Of a DNA stretch of 64,000 bases, positions 1 through 13,600 are shown in pieces (the stretch's first letter is position 1; every line of letters begins with the position of its first letter). Below the pieces are notes generated by a model that did not search any database, was not told where the DNA came from, and saw nothing but the letters and a program-made list of their open reading frames with translations. Source of the stretch: Sthenelais limicola (lineage: Eukaryota > Annelida > Polychaeta > Phyllodocida > Sigalionidae); NCBI GenBank assembly GCA_942159475.1, contig OW804096.1:129942941-130006940 (forward strand), written 5' to 3'. A program made the position numbers and the translations under genes.

Positions 1-3000
1 AATCGATCTGTCATTGTCATGACGTATCAAACGAATGTGTTTTTCAAATAAGTTCTTCCGAGACCTTCTATCCTCGCCGTCCACCTGACTGACAGATTCT
101 TTTCATAGCTCCTTAATGGTTAGATACTAATAAAAGTGTTCTATTCAATGAAGTCTGTTGATTCTATAGTCTAGAACATTGATTTTCGTCATTATCTCAC
201 CAGAACACACAGCACTATGACCCCCTTTAAGCCTACGGCCAGAATTGGTATGGCTTATTCGTCTGCAGTAACTCACTTTAGCTTACCACTCTGCATCGAC
301 AACTTCACGTTACATCCTCATCTAGTCATTATAACTCTTCTGTCAGAAAATCGCATTTGCCTAGAAAGTTTCCTCCTCCTCCAATTTAGGTCCGCCCCTA
401 ATATCACAATGCACCGCCCCGTGTGCGTAACTCTATGCAGTGATTATGGCGCTTCAGATAATAATAGCATCCAAGGCATTTATACTTCATTGTGCCACCA
501 TTCACGCTTCTATTTATTAATCACACATTATTGCAATGATGGTGTAAGGATATGTAACATACGTTGGTGATGGATTTTCGGGCCAGTATAGAACGCTCAC
601 ATGGCCTATTAGGTAAGAAGAGAAGCATGCAGAAACAGCATACAATGATAATATGGCTTAACGGTTGATGCCAGAGAGCTTTACATGAGGAACCAATGAT
701 ATTCATCGGAGTTCCTATCAAGAACCTGAAACCTGGATGCAGACTGTATGATATATGAATATTTGGAAAGATTATATCGCCATTTTCAATCTGACTCGTC
801 TCGGGAGTGTTTTAAATTCCCACTTGTACAATTCTAGAGCTCGTCTCAGTCACACTAACGATTTGATGTGTGTAATTTAGAAAGCCCCAAGGATGAGGAT
901 GTTTGTTTAGTTTGACAGCAGTTTTTATTATCGCTCAGGACATCATATCTAAAAGACGTTGCAGTCATCTCTCGAGTCCTGATATATTCCTCTTGTTGGT
1001 TTTTGGCCCGACTACTTCTTGGGACACATTTTAGATGCCTCACCGCATATGGGAAACATGAATTAAGTAAGGAATTACAATATGCAAACATATCGTGCAA
1101 GAGTAGCATCTAAATTCATGTCATCAATATTTCCTCTCGCAAATGCCTGGAGATTTGATGCAGGTGTGTAAAGAATACATGTATATTGACATTAAAACAG
1201 ATATTGAAAATTGGCATCACTTCTTTTAGGTAGCGTTGCCACTGGGGATTTTGATTAAAGATTTTTATTCTGCGAAATAACATTACATCAGTTTGATGCT
1301 CTTCTCAGCCATCACAGTAGAACAAATTATTTAAGAAAGGAAAAATGGAGTAGTAAAGGTATAAGATATAAGTTACACAAAATTCTAATTGAACAGGACA
1401 GGATAAACAAGTTTCGGAGTAAGGGTCTAACAATTCATAATTCATAGAAATGAAGAACTAGGGTTATGTCCTAATTAACAATGCAATAACCTGAAGGGCC
1501 AGGTAAAAGATTTATATAAAAGCATGAAAAGTGGCAGTACGATAGACAAATATATATACCAAATGATAAAGCTATCACCAGCGCAGCGAGCACGTACAAG
1601 TTATCAAATCAATACCAAGTGATATGTCTCAAGCAAAAAAAACAAATAATAAGATATAAGTCATAGCATGACTCGAGGCAATACGACTCAAACTAAATAT
1701 TAATCCTAAGCATAGTAAGGTTACGTGTATATAAAGACCACGGGTATAGATATATCGAGCAAAAACAAGTTAATTAAAGACTAACAGTAAATTAATCTAT
1801 CCGCCAGGATTTGGTACATATTCTTAAATTTTACAGTTTTGTTAAAATGTGTGTTTTATGCCAAATAAGTAGAGGAGTTTTTCTCTTATCATTCTGTCTT
1901 AATCGATATCAATCGTTGGTCAGATATATCTATAATAGTACCTGTTCTAAAATGTAGGATGGGGAGGCGTGTCTCCCTTCGGAGGGCTTGGGCTGGTGAG
2001 AATCTATGGTCAAGTTAAAGCTGCCTTCTCAGCTATTATGATAAGAGAAATCTTACCAAATTTTCTCAATACTTTACTGCTTTTTGCTAATTATTTTACA
2101 TTTTGGTCAAACGCCTTTCAGATCCGTAAGAAAGAAGCCCGGGAAATCTTAAATTATTTATCAGTCATGTTAGCTGAGAATGCAGCTTTGATTAAATTGT
2201 GTACAAAATATTATGATGAAAGAAAAAAGCAAACCAAACAGTCCCATCAGGGAAGCACCTGAAGACACCAAATACTAATGGCCTTGACAGAAAAGACAGC
2301 AGTCTTCCTTAGTTCTGCGAGTCACCGCCATATTTATATTCATATAATATATATATAAAAAAAATACCATGCTGCTTTTTTCATCCATTTTATTCACGGG
2401 TATGATTTATGTCTGTTCCGTCTTACTGTCGCTAGCATTCACCTCACTTCATGCCCTTCCTTTACAGTTCCTAATTAAACCTTACCCCCTGATGTTGGAA
2501 ATGGCTTACCGAGATATGGAATAATTGATTGCGTTATTGTCTTCGGCGATCATTTGAACCATGGGCGACCCATGGTCCAATCAACTCCAACATGCTGGCA
2601 TTTTTGCTCGAGCATAGACGGACTCTTATTCATCATGCACCCAGGTATTGCTCGATTGCGAGCTACCGACTTTGCCATCAACCTTGATCTTGGGTGGAAC
2701 CTTGACCTGTATGAGAGAGAACAAGTTTTTTCCTCCCTCTACCCTGAATGATCCATTACTGGGTTGGTGCCTCCAACCCACATAAAGATTCCAAGGACAT
2801 AGCCATTGCCAATATGTATAATAATGTCCGTTAGACCAGATTCAAATACAGTAGTACAAAGTTTGATATACAATTACACATGTGTATGTGTGTTTTTAGA
2901 GGAAGATTCAGTGGATATATATATGTCAACACACTGCTGGGCATTTTAATCTTTTAGGCAGGTGTAACTTACAGGTTCCAAATCAATATATAAATTGTAT

Positions 3001-3862
3001 TTATAATTGTAATGTTACAGTTCATTTCATCAGGCCCGACAAAGTTTGTCAATTGCAGTTTTCAATATGGCACTGCCTCTCAGTGTGCTTGCACTATTAC
3101 AGAGTATTACAGATTTGTATACATCCTGTGCATGTCCTCAAGATTATATTTCATATGATTTTGACACGAAAGGCAGCCGTTAAATCTTTTAGATTCTTTT
3201 AAAACTTATGATTTAATATGATCATATTTTGATAACAGCTACTGGCTGATTGTTAACAAACGGAAGTATTCATTGGGCATGCTCATAGACTCGTATACGG
3301 TCAACAATGGTGGTCCTATTAGAATAGCTGGGGCTTTGAACACCTTTTCGTTTATTCTTATAAGTGCCATGAATATATTTCCCCGTGGTCCTTTAACATT
3401 ACTGTAACAAAGGCAGAACCTCGGGGATTTTGCTAAAGATGACATTTACCATTCCAGAGCCCTGTATAGGAGCAAATAGCCGAATGTATTGTTTTTATTC
3501 ATGTTTATTGCTACATCAAATACATATCTGATATAGAAAGATTTTGATGGGTTTTCAACATAAAATCATTTCTCCAGTCTCTCTCTGTGCTCACTCATCG
3601 TCCCACAACTGATCTGTCCTACCCAATATAGAATTAGGCAACTATAAGATTTTATTTGATCAGATTCTGGGCTTTTTCTTGCCTATAGACCACGTTTGTA
3701 TTGACGGAAGTAGGCCTACCTTATAGGTAAGCTTCCGGTTCAAAGTATGAGCACACAATACCTGTTTTGCAAGGCATATTTGATTTAAATAAATAATTGT
3801 ACAGGTTGTAAAAACCCTCTATTTTGGTATTAATAAGTTGATCTGATCAAATCGCGTCTAAA
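1..3862. other. Host intergenic DNA, no gene recognised
   Basis: This stretch is AT-rich and holds only short open frames (under about 120 codons) with no recognisable domain and random-looking composition. I see no tRNA, rRNA or transposon signature. One TAGGCCTA octamer lies at 3711-3718. It could be intergenic or intronic. Confidence 0.5.
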
Positions 3863-3981
3863 AGCACTATTACCCTCGGTTTGGTGGTTCGTTGTGGTCA
3901 TGGAAACTCTCGGGCGAAGCCCTCTAGTTTCCATGACCACACAGACCACAAGGAACCACCAAACCTCGGGGTGATAATGCT
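3863..3981. repeat. MITE-like imperfect inverted repeat
   Basis: The left arm (about 3863-3908) and right arm (about 3932-3981) are reverse complements over most of their length. The right arm has roughly ten extra bases near 3948-3958. The outer ends match as AGCACTATTACC-like and GGTGATAATGCT-like sequences. The centre contains a small GGGC-GAA-GCCC hairpin. Terminal inverted repeats and the absence of coding capacity suggest a miniature non-autonomous DNA transposon. I could not define a target-site duplication. Confidence 0.55.
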
Positions 3982-4663
3982 ATAACAGTCGGAGGATACT
4001 GCAGTAGATTGCAGAACAGTAGTACACGTTGAAGGCAGTGGAATAAAGCTAGGCCCTCTAGAAAGCTGAGCTCATAGAAAAAAGGGCCTCAAACTCAGGA
4101 TATCGTCTCATATTTAATCACCAAAGGTTTCTACGATGTACCCCCAATTTACCTCCAGTAGGTCTCCCTCGCAGAACACTAATTAGCGTCTCGACTAGTA
4201 TTAGGGAGGTGCTAAACTGAAATCTGGCCGGCAGTGATTAGAGGAATGTTTGTCCGAGCACTTTCTGTAGTGGGAGCAATATCTTGGTACTGGACCAGTT
4301 TTTGCATGCATGCATAACGACCCTTCTCGGTTAGTTCTCCATTAACACTAATAAAGGTAGTGTTGGCAGTGGCTCCGATCCAGAAAGAATGCATTTTGTC
4401 AGATGCAGCAAGAAGAGAAGCGTTTTTAGGAGGTATATGGTAAAGGCAGCTGATAGAGAGGTTCTTTAAGTGCCTTGGCAGGTGGTGAAGTTGAGGGGTG
4501 GGAATTGGTTGCTTTACGCCCCTTTTAACACTATAGTACTTTCGTATAGATCAAATCACGGCGAGAGATGCGATACCCTACTCTTTACTATTATCAGCAA
4601 TGGTTCTTTTACATGCCTATATCTATAGACATCTATGCACATGGCCGAGCCTCTTCAATATCA

Positions 4664-4729
4664 AATATTCAGATCAAAAAGCAGATCGTAAGTAAAATTA
4701 CTTACGATCTGCTTTTTAATCTGAATATT
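4664..4729. repeat. Near-perfect 32-bp-arm palindrome (hairpin)
   Basis: Positions 4664-4695 and 4698-4729 are reverse complements at 31 of 32 positions, separated by only two bases. The symmetry stops abruptly on both sides. Such a structure can extrude as a cruciform or form a long RNA hairpin. The two-base loop is too tight for a typical microRNA precursor, so a palindromic repeat or transposon-derived fold-back is more likely. Confidence 0.8.
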
Positions 4730-7700
4730 AAACGGTGGATAGCTTAAATTATTAGGCAATACTTTATATATTAAATTTATTTTAATGTGGATTACTTGTA
4801 ACTGGTAGAAACACATTCCATTTATTCTGCTTATGTTTATGGTAAGATGCATTTATATTATGATTATTGATAATTATTTCCTCTAAGGATGGATTTTGAC
4901 ATAATGTGAAAACTGAAATGACATAAAACTGTGGGATGTACAAAAATACGTGCTTAAAACTATTAGATTATGCATTTCTTAAAGGCCTACGCAATAAATT
5001 AGTTAGCTCACTTGTGCTTCCCGCAGCACTGCCGGTACACTGTCCAGTGTATTATTTTTTTCCTTTCATATTCCTATATTTATTCCTCCATTTAGGGTAA
5101 AGGCTATAATGAACGACTAATTAAAGAGCCTCATTCCCATGGAGGCTGGATTTACTACTGGTGAATCCTTGAAAGGCCCGGCGCACTGGAGCCATTGAGG
5201 AAACACAATACAAACTCTCGACTACCCTTTCATTAATCAATAAAATCAATGTGGGATGTCTTTTTATGGTGGCAGTTTGAATCAACGTATGGACTCCTTT
5301 CTTGACAAAGGAGGAAATGCTTGATAATGAGGCAAGCCATATATCCTGATAAAGATGGAGAGAGTGGAAAAATGACAGTAATTAGCTGCATTGAGACACG
5401 AAAGGTGTTTAACAGGCCTAAACTTCTTCATTAAACGAAAACATTAAAAACGTCGATAACATTAACATAGAACAGTTTATCTATGAATCTGTGGATGGTC
5501 AAACATGCGTGGCATTTAATCCGCAGAATTTTTAAAAAGTTATAGTGTTTCAGAGAATCACGGAGGAATGCTGATCATCAATTTAAAGGATATATCCAAA
5601 GTCCAGAGGTATTATGTAATATCATTTGGATGCCCATGAATTCCTCCTGGAAGCTTCTCAAACTGGTGAGACCCTGTTTTTCCTCGATTATCTCTGAATG
5701 AGGAATGATTACAATAATACCCTATCATACTTAGAGATCTGTGGTGTCTCAATGATGAGTTCAGTGCAGATAATTACCCCAACTCTAAAAGTTTTAATTG
5801 AGAATTTCAATCGGTGGCAAGACGACTGCGAGAGCTTGGAATGTAAAAGAACCATAATATCCATCCCCAGACCCTCCAAACTAAGTTGCCATGGCAACAG
5901 TCAAAAGGGTGTCTTCCTAGAGACATCCCATGGAAAAATGGAATGCAAGACGCTTGCCTGTGTAACAAGAAATATTCGCCTATCAAATGACGTGTGCTTA
6001 AGGTAGTTGGGATTTGTTCAGCCACCGGAAAGGTCCCTGTTTCACCTCTATGACCTTCAGTGATTGGCACCACAGCGTTATTTTCGCTCTATGCTTATTG
6101 GCCTGGCAGAAATTCACAGATGAGTGGTGTTGCTACGTGAGCAACTCTTTGTGCCTCGGAATCTCTGTGCCCCAGCTACGACGTCCCCTGTGACAGTCTA
6201 ATATGATGCTTTTATAGTGGGACATTGGCTGGAGGAAAGATAGGGGTCGGCCAGGATTGCCCTATGCATTGCTCTAGCTCATATTTATCGTTGCAATGAG
6301 GCCTATTGGCGTGTCTGCTCTCCCAATACAAACGACAAGAGAACGATTTCTCTAAATTTTGCAAGAGAGATTGAAAAATTTCATTGCAATGAATGTGCAT
6401 TAAAGCATACTGGAGAGCAGTTATTAACATGGTACCATCCATATCCTGTGGGAATTAATTTGTTCAAATGTTGAATGTTGTCTGAGGGGTAGCTAATATG
6501 ACTGATTAATCCCTTTGTAGGTTTCCGAGCTGTCAAACATTGACGTAGTTCTCTAATCAACCAACGAGTAATTATATATACTGGTTGAATAAACCCAGGA
6601 ACCTCTGGGTTAACAGCTCTACCCAGTAGCGTCTTCTTAGGACTAATTGAATTTAAAGTCCAGCCGACTCTGATTTGTTGATTTGTGTACGTGGCTACTG
6701 CTAGCTAGTGTTCTTCACTTACCTTTTTAACTCCACACAGTGCCAATAGCAGGAGCCCCCAATGAATTGCTACGGTACAAGAGGACCGCAAAATCAACAA
6801 ACTATCTGAGCTATGCATTGAAGAATAGATTTAATAATATCGCTGGTACAATTATAACAATATAATGATATGCACTGGCTCAGTTGTTCTTATCATAATT
6901 TATTAACTTCTCCATTGTTTGTATATTTCAGAAATAAAGCAGCACTATACAAGGTAAAAACGGTGGCGAATATTTCAACAGAAAGGAAAACGGAGGATCA
7001 TGTATAAGCTTCGGTCGATTGGCATTGGGAATATACACGTAAGTGGCGTTTTCCTTTTGTGAAATCAAGCTGTCTAGCGATCTCCAAACATGACCTTTTC
7101 ATACCCCAAAGGACACTACCCAGTGAATGGCCACTTATACATCAGGGGCACTCTGAATCCCAAAACGTATGTGATGACAGGAGAGCAAACAATCGTTCTC
7201 GGCCGCAGTGTGCAATAAAGCTGGCGGTGATATGCATCCCTTCAGTGCACCCACAAAAGGCTGCGAACAAAACATAACCTAGGTGTCCATGTATGATCCC
7301 TTAAACAAACATTCGGAAACGAATTCAATTTGTAGTAACCCTACTACCATGTACCATAATGTATCGCGCATACCAAGTAAAGTAGAACTAAAATAGGTTA
7401 TTTATATGCATTATATTATTGTTAGACTTCCCCATATATACCAGTACATATCCTAATACTATAGATGCGAACATCAGACAACTAAAAGGATCCTTGGCAA
7501 GATGGAGATTGTACTTTCATTTCAAACTTAAAAGCCCAAGACATGTGATTTGGATCTTCAATCAAGTGATTCATTACTGAGTTCACAACGCAAAGTGAAA
7601 GGGTAAAAAGGCATTCATTTCTAATCATCAATCCCTCTTGTCGACCATCAATACACATTAAATGAAAATTAACCAGCTCTCAAGTAATAAGAGCCTGAGC

Positions 7701-8994
7701 AAGTACACGCTTCTGCCCTAAAACAATGCATGACATCGTTGGGCGCCTAGCTTTGTGGCACGAGGGTATTAGAATTCCCACAATGTGTTAGAAAGCGGTG
7801 GAACTGTGATTAGTAAGGACCCTGCCGAGAGACCACTCATGATTTATCCAGGCCACTAGTCCTGATTAGTTGCCCTACGATTAAAAGGTCAGGGCCATAG
7901 TGCCACGTCCCCTGAGAAGAAGTGCTTTACAGATTCCAGGCTTGTAACGGATCAGTATATAAAGTAGAGATTAAGCCTGGCATACGGCAAATGTGGCCAA
8001 AGGATTGGGTTATTGAGATAGGTGCACTTCGAACACACATAGGCCTAGTTTGCATTGTCCTTGAAATCGAGAATGATATAAAGTCTTGTAGAATGTACGT
8101 TCCTTGCATACTTAATGCCTTCATTTTTATCAGAGAACAAATTGTATCAGAGAACAAATTTATTCATGAATATTATGAACCACTATTTTGTCGAACAAAG
8201 CTGGCGCCCTGCATACCAGTGTTATTTTTTGCGGATAGCAAATGTATGATACTCTCGATCGTTTCCTTTGTGTGGAGTATAACCAAGAGCGCATACATCG
8301 TATCGATATTACCTGTGGTATTCTACCTGTACAACCAGTATCTGTCTTTCTTCCATTACGATGGAGTGGTGCGTGCGATCCTTTTAAAATGCACGTAGTC
8401 TACACTCCCAAATATATCTGACCATGATATCGACCACACACCCCTCACAATTTACATAGTTGTCTATATTTTAGACAAAGTTTGGAGAACGACGTCAATA
8501 CATGATATAAATGATATACAGTAAATGTAAAGCAGCGAACGTGAGCTTCGCGAGTCTTTCGCTTTTATCACTATGACGGCTCCCTAGAAATATGAAGATC
8601 CCCTTAGGATCTCTTGATATGGTTGTGGCAAAATACAAACTTTCAGCTTTTCATATTGAATTACTTCATTCTTAGCTACACTATCAGTTATAAAAATAAT
8701 TTATATTCTACCTGTCAATGTCAGTCAGGTTGGGGAACATACCGAAACCATTTTGAATAGACCGTATTGCAGCGACACATGACTAAACATCGAATTTCCG
8801 TCGTATGGTAACATAATATTATTCCATTACCTCTGCACATCAAAGAAAGCATCGCCCTTGTTGATATGTGTGTCCTAAAGTTTGAGAAACCTCCGAAGGT
8901 ATTGTTATCGAATTCTACTTTCTATTACCGCAAGAGATTGCTATGTAAACTGGCGCGCTTGCAAGAAGTCTTTGATCTTCTGTATACCGGAACT
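4730..8994. other. Host intergenic DNA, no gene recognised
   Basis: No open frame here shows a domain I recognise. The longest, about 158 codons at 7922-8398 and opening with GTG rather than ATG, contains a 16-bp tandem duplication near 8130-8161. It has no family resemblance I can see. One TAGGCCTA octamer lies at 8040-8047. Confidence 0.45.
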
Positions 8995-9058
8995 ACGGTG
9001 GACGAGAATGGTACATACGAACACAACTTCTTCGGTACGGGTTCGGCACGGGTGACGG

Positions 9059-9185
9059 GAGGGGGCGGGAGCGGGGCGGGAGCGGGCGGGGGAGCGGGCG
9101 GGGGAGCGGGCGGGGGAGCGGGCGGGGGAGCGGGCGGGGGAGCGGGCGGGGGCGGGGGCGGGACGGGACGGGACGGGACGGAACG
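9059..9185. repeat. G-rich minisatellite (12-bp units) plus GGACG repeats
   Basis: About five near-exact copies of a 12-base unit of the type GGGGGAGCGGGC are followed by GGACG/GGGAC pentamers. Runs of three to five G recur about every six bases, so G-quadruplex formation on the + strand is plausible. The glycine/alanine-rich open frame through it at 8866-9330 is a translation of the repeat and is not called as a gene. Confidence 0.85.
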
Positions 9186-9335
9186 GGCCACACAGACTAT
9201 TACAAATTATACTATAGTATATAGATATATGCCTATACTCAATACTCCTTTAGTTAATACTACATTGGATTCAAATACTCCCATGGTACAAGATATGGCC
9301 GACAATTGGGGCCGCTCTATATATGTCTGACTGGA

Positions 9336-9424
9336 CTTTCTCCCCCTCTCTCTTCTCTCCTCTCTCCCTCCTTCTCTCCCCCCTTTCTCGCCCTCCCTCC
9401 CTCCCTTCCTTCCTTCCTCTCTCT
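9336..9424. repeat. Polypyrimidine tract
   Basis: This 89-base run of C and T has a single purine (G at 9390). It is made of CTCC, CCTT and CTCT repeats, and further C/T-rich sequence follows near 9480-9530. It precedes an ATAC microsatellite and a long polypurine tract. Confidence 0.85.
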
Positions 9425-9630
9425 ATCCTTGTGTATTTGTGCATACATTGGTCCTGGGTAAGACCTTAAAGTGCCCTGCTGTCTCTTTTTCTCTGTCTCC
9501 ATCTCCCTTCTTCTCTATCTCTATTTCCTGGGTATGATCAAAAACTGCCTTCCTCTCAGCTCTCCCGCCCTTGATATAACCATCTTAAATGTGTTGATAA
9601 GGGCGTAAAACAACCAATCACACTCACTCT

Positions 9631-9950
9631 GTATAGATCTGCATACATATTATGCATACATGCATGAATTTATGTACACATATTATATGCATAGATGTAT
9701 ATCTATGCACACATACATACATACATACATACATTATGTATACATGTACATACTTATGTATACACATTATGCATATATTTTATATGTATACATTATATAT
9801 GCATACATTGTATATGTATTGTATATGTATATACATGCACATACATACATATATACATACATATATATATACATATATACATGTACATACATTTGGATAC
9901 ATACCTGTATACTTATATACATGTATACATGTATACATAATGTATGCATA
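9631..9950. repeat. Degenerate (ATAC/GTAT)n microsatellite
   Basis: The tract alternates TACATA, CATACA and TATATG steps for about 320 bases, with a clean tetranucleotide core near 9711-9735. Long open frames on both strands through it (rich in H, I, Y and T) are repeat translations and are not genes. Confidence 0.85.
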
Positions 9951-9955
9951 AATTT

Positions 9956-10135
9956 GAGGGGAGGGGGAGAGAGGGCATGGGAGGGGGAGATGGATCATAG
10001 AGAGAGGAACTGGAACAGGATGGGGGGGGGGGGGGGTGGACAGAGAGAGGGAGGCAGAGTGAGAAGGAGAAATATCAAGAGATGAGGGACAAGAGGTGAG
10101 AGATGAGGGACAAGAGATGCGGGATGAGAGACACA
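9956..10135. repeat. Polypurine tract with a 15-base G run
   Basis: The sequence is G/A-rich (GAGGGGGAGA, GAGAGAGG, GATGAGGGACAAGA repeats) and includes an uninterrupted run of 15 G at 10022-10036. It is the purine counterpart of the pyrimidine tract at 9336-9424 on the other side of the ATAC array. Confidence 0.8.
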
Positions 10136-10354
10136 AACATGGTCCTTACAAAAATCGTTACCATAAATTTAAAAATTTAAAAATGCAAAATATACCAATG
10201 CACCCAAACAGAAATATAGAGTACCTTCTAAGGATTGTGGAAAATTTTTAATTTTCAAAATCCGTCCATTATTGACATCAATAAAGACCATTTTAAGTTT
10301 AACACCCCTCCACAAGGCTTAGAGTTGACTGGGCCTTGGCGACCTGGCTTCCGT

Positions 10355-10690
10355 TCCGTTCTGTTCCGGCCCGCCCCGCCCCCGTCCCGTCCCGTCCCGC
10401 CCCGTCCCCGTCCCGTCCTCCGCCGTTACCCGTACTTTTCGGAAATTTTCCCGTGAAAAAAATGTAATGTGCGGGACGGGACGGGACGGGACGTGTTAGC
10501 GGTTCGGCACGGAATGTCGCCGAACTTTAGGAGGCCGTCCCGTCCCGCCACCGATACAAGTGGCCCCGTCATGAATATTTCTATAGTAAATGTATGACGA
10601 CACCCATTTTTTTTTTTTTCGGGCGGGCACAGGACGGGACGGAACGGAGCTGAACGGAACGGGCCGCGATGTACCATTCTCGTCCACCGT
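10355..10690. repeat. Inverted CCCGT / GGGAC pentamer arrays
   Basis: CCCGT repeats at about 10379-10416 are followed by GGGAC repeats at about 10472-10494, CCGTCCCGTCCCGC at 10543-10556 and GGGAC-type repeats at 10631-10665. A 22-base sequence at 10669-10690 is the exact reverse complement of 8995-9016, next to the other G-rich array. The locus therefore holds oppositely oriented copies of one repeat family. Confidence 0.7.
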
Positions 10691-13600
10691 ACGGAACCTT
10701 CCCCAAATATCGCGCGTCGAACTGCTTGTTCTTAGCCAACATGGGTGTAGAAACTGATTGTGGCGTTGATTAAGATAGTCTCAAGTGATTTATGCAACGA
10801 TAGTGTATTAATTACTTTTAACTTTCTGTATGAAACTTTTAATCACTATAGATTGTTTCATGAAAGTGAGTGCCTTGACGATGTCACCTTTTCCAACACT
10901 CATTAACTTCGTAATTTCATTAACAAATACTGGGTATATTTCCAACGGACGGGGGCGATTCCCTTAGGCTTAATTGTAATTTCATTTCCCATTACATTTC
11001 CATTGACATTTTATGTTGAAGCATCTCTCTTTGTGAAATTCCTTTGATTAAAATGTCCTGCCCAGATTTTAATTTAACCCTTGATTTTAATTTCAATCTC
11101 TCTTATAAAATTTCCTATTCCAAATAACTGTCCCTTAAAGGACATGTCAATACTAAATGTAAACAAATTGCATGGAGCATGACAAGTTATCATACACCGA
11201 AAATCCCTGCACGATGATTCTCAGATCACTCGCAGAAAATGTGGAAGATTTTGGCTGACATGCGTGATGGAATGTTTACAAATGCATTCAATATCGGTAT
11301 ACAACTGCCTTTTATTTGTTTACCCCACCGATATTCACCCATTAAATTATGATGAATTGTCTTCTCATGTCTGCTAGTTGATTCTATGACGAAAGACTAT
11401 TATGCCTAGCTCATGTATCCTTTTATAGGCTGAGTTGTGCTTTGGTGAGGGTGCATTAACGTCTGTCGTTAATATAGTTGCCCTGGGCTGGAACGATTAG
11501 ATGTAAAAAAAATAAAGAAGAGCAGTTCGGAAGTGGTGTCAATACGATGAGCCATGCAACTTTGCAAGAGAGGGACACCAGGAGTAAAAGAGAACCACGA
11601 AAGGGACCATGCGCATATATTTAGATTTCCGGCGTAGTTCGTGACGGGAACTGACAACGTCTATGAAATAAGAGGTACTGAAGCTTAATGAGCATAGTCC
11701 CATAGTCGAGGAAATATCTCACCATGAATATGCAACTTGGGGTCCCACAACAAGGGCAATAAATAAATAGCCTTCCATGAGCATTACTTTCTTACCATTT
11801 ATGCACCGATTTCAGATACAGATATTTATATGTTTTATCGATTGTAAATTATTTACACGATTCCTTGCAAAGGGACTTTCTTAACTGGAAGGGGGCCAGT
11901 GTGTGTTTAAACATTGATAGGCCTTCTACTTCTGCCGTTTTCTCCTCATGAAATTATTGTATTTCATGACAGTGTATCGCATTTGTACAAGCGGTTAGAT
12001 GACAGGTGAAGTACATGTACTTGGTAAAACCCTTCTATAGATAGATGAAACGCGGTTCTAAGGCCACGTCGGTGCGGCTGTAAATGAGCCAAAGAGGAGC
12101 AACAAACGGTAGAATAGTGAGCTTAAAAGCAGTAAACGTAAACCTTCAAGAAGAAGTCCTCTATAACAATTGGAAACGAAGAGACAGAATAGACTGGGAA
12201 ATGCTCAGGGAAGCGAAAGAGCCAAGTCGGTACTAACGGATTTTCCATCGCATGTCAAAACCGTAAGCACCCTGCATGGGATACATGTTTTGACAATCTT
12301 CGTCTTCCCCCCGACGGACGTCTCAGACGGATCTGAGTTCTAGCCATACCAGGTCTCTGGGCAAAATTAATTATAGTGTTTATCGCTTTGAGAACATATT
12401 TTGCCACCAAGATATGGAAATCCTTTCCGTTGCGGCGTAGTAAGGCCACAAACTCACGCGAGCGTATACGAAACGTGGAAATTTCAGAATCATTGATTTT
12501 CCTCTCAGACGGGAACAACACTCTTAAGGATATGTTGCCCATCCTTCACTTCGAACCAAGGGGTTGGAGGTCATTTCTAGCTCGCACTCACTACCATTGC
12601 ATGATTGGCTATTCAGTGTCGAGGTTACCACGGGGGAATCTTGCTCCCTCCCAGGGGGGCAGGCTTTGTTTGGATGGATAGATGACTTAGGAAGAGCCTG
12701 ATTCATACAAGAGACACTACATTAGCTCAAGGCGTTCTCGCTCACCGTCAAAACCCACCACTGATTTATGTCAAAGCTTTTCTATAAAAGGGGAATGGGA
12801 TCGTTTCAGCAAATGCAGTTGAATAGGGCATGTTCCTGAATGAACTGATATGTTCATTCGACAAGGCTAATCGAACAAATACCCTTTGTAGTAAGTTTGA
12901 ATCAACCCGTTTCAACCCGATTTAATTTGCAAGGTTTTGGATCGTCTTTCTTATTTTAAAACACCGCCAAGCATGTATGGACAACCCTTAGTTTTACTAC
13001 CTTTACCAATTCTCACGTGAATTCAAATTACTCCTTTTGTAAAAAGAAATTGTATTCTGCAATCTTAATACGAGTAATTGAATTTAACGTGATTAGGAAA
13101 TTGTTAAACTCAAAATGATTGTTATGCCCCAGGAAGGTCAGAATAAAACAGGATGTCGACGATGATTTTCAAGTTGGGAAATAGAGTAGAACGTGCGTGG
13201 CTGTCAACCTATACAGGTATGTGTCCCACGAGAATGCTATATATGGCCTAATTGTGATCGTAGGAAGTATGTATGAAGATCCATGTAATAACGGTGCATC
13301 AGAATGCTATAATAGGGCTCTGTCGGAAGAACTGTCTCATGAGAACTGACTGAGACAGGAGACCCATTCTCCATGTAGGCCATACGTATGTAATATGGAA
13401 AATAACAGTTTATATATATATAATAATTATATATATCGCAGGCTAACGATAACTTTGGAGAACATACATTATATGCAAAATGATTTATCTTGGTACCAAC
13501 GGCTTATAGAGCAAATCTTCGTCACTGCTAGAAGTAGGCTAACAACGCCGAAAGCAGGCGCGCTGTAACAGTCATTTGCGGCAGAGGTCCACTGTTGCAT

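Noticed and set aside
7922..8398. 158-codon ORF
   Set aside because: It opens with GTG, contains a small tandem duplication and shows no recognisable domain; support is too weak.
8866..9330. 154-codon ORF rich in glycine and alanine
   Set aside because: It is the translation of the 12-bp G-rich minisatellite; flanking parts show no domain.
9652..10085. Long ORFs rich in H, I, Y and T on both strands
   Set aside because: They arise from the ATAC/GTAT microsatellite, which lacks stops in several frames.
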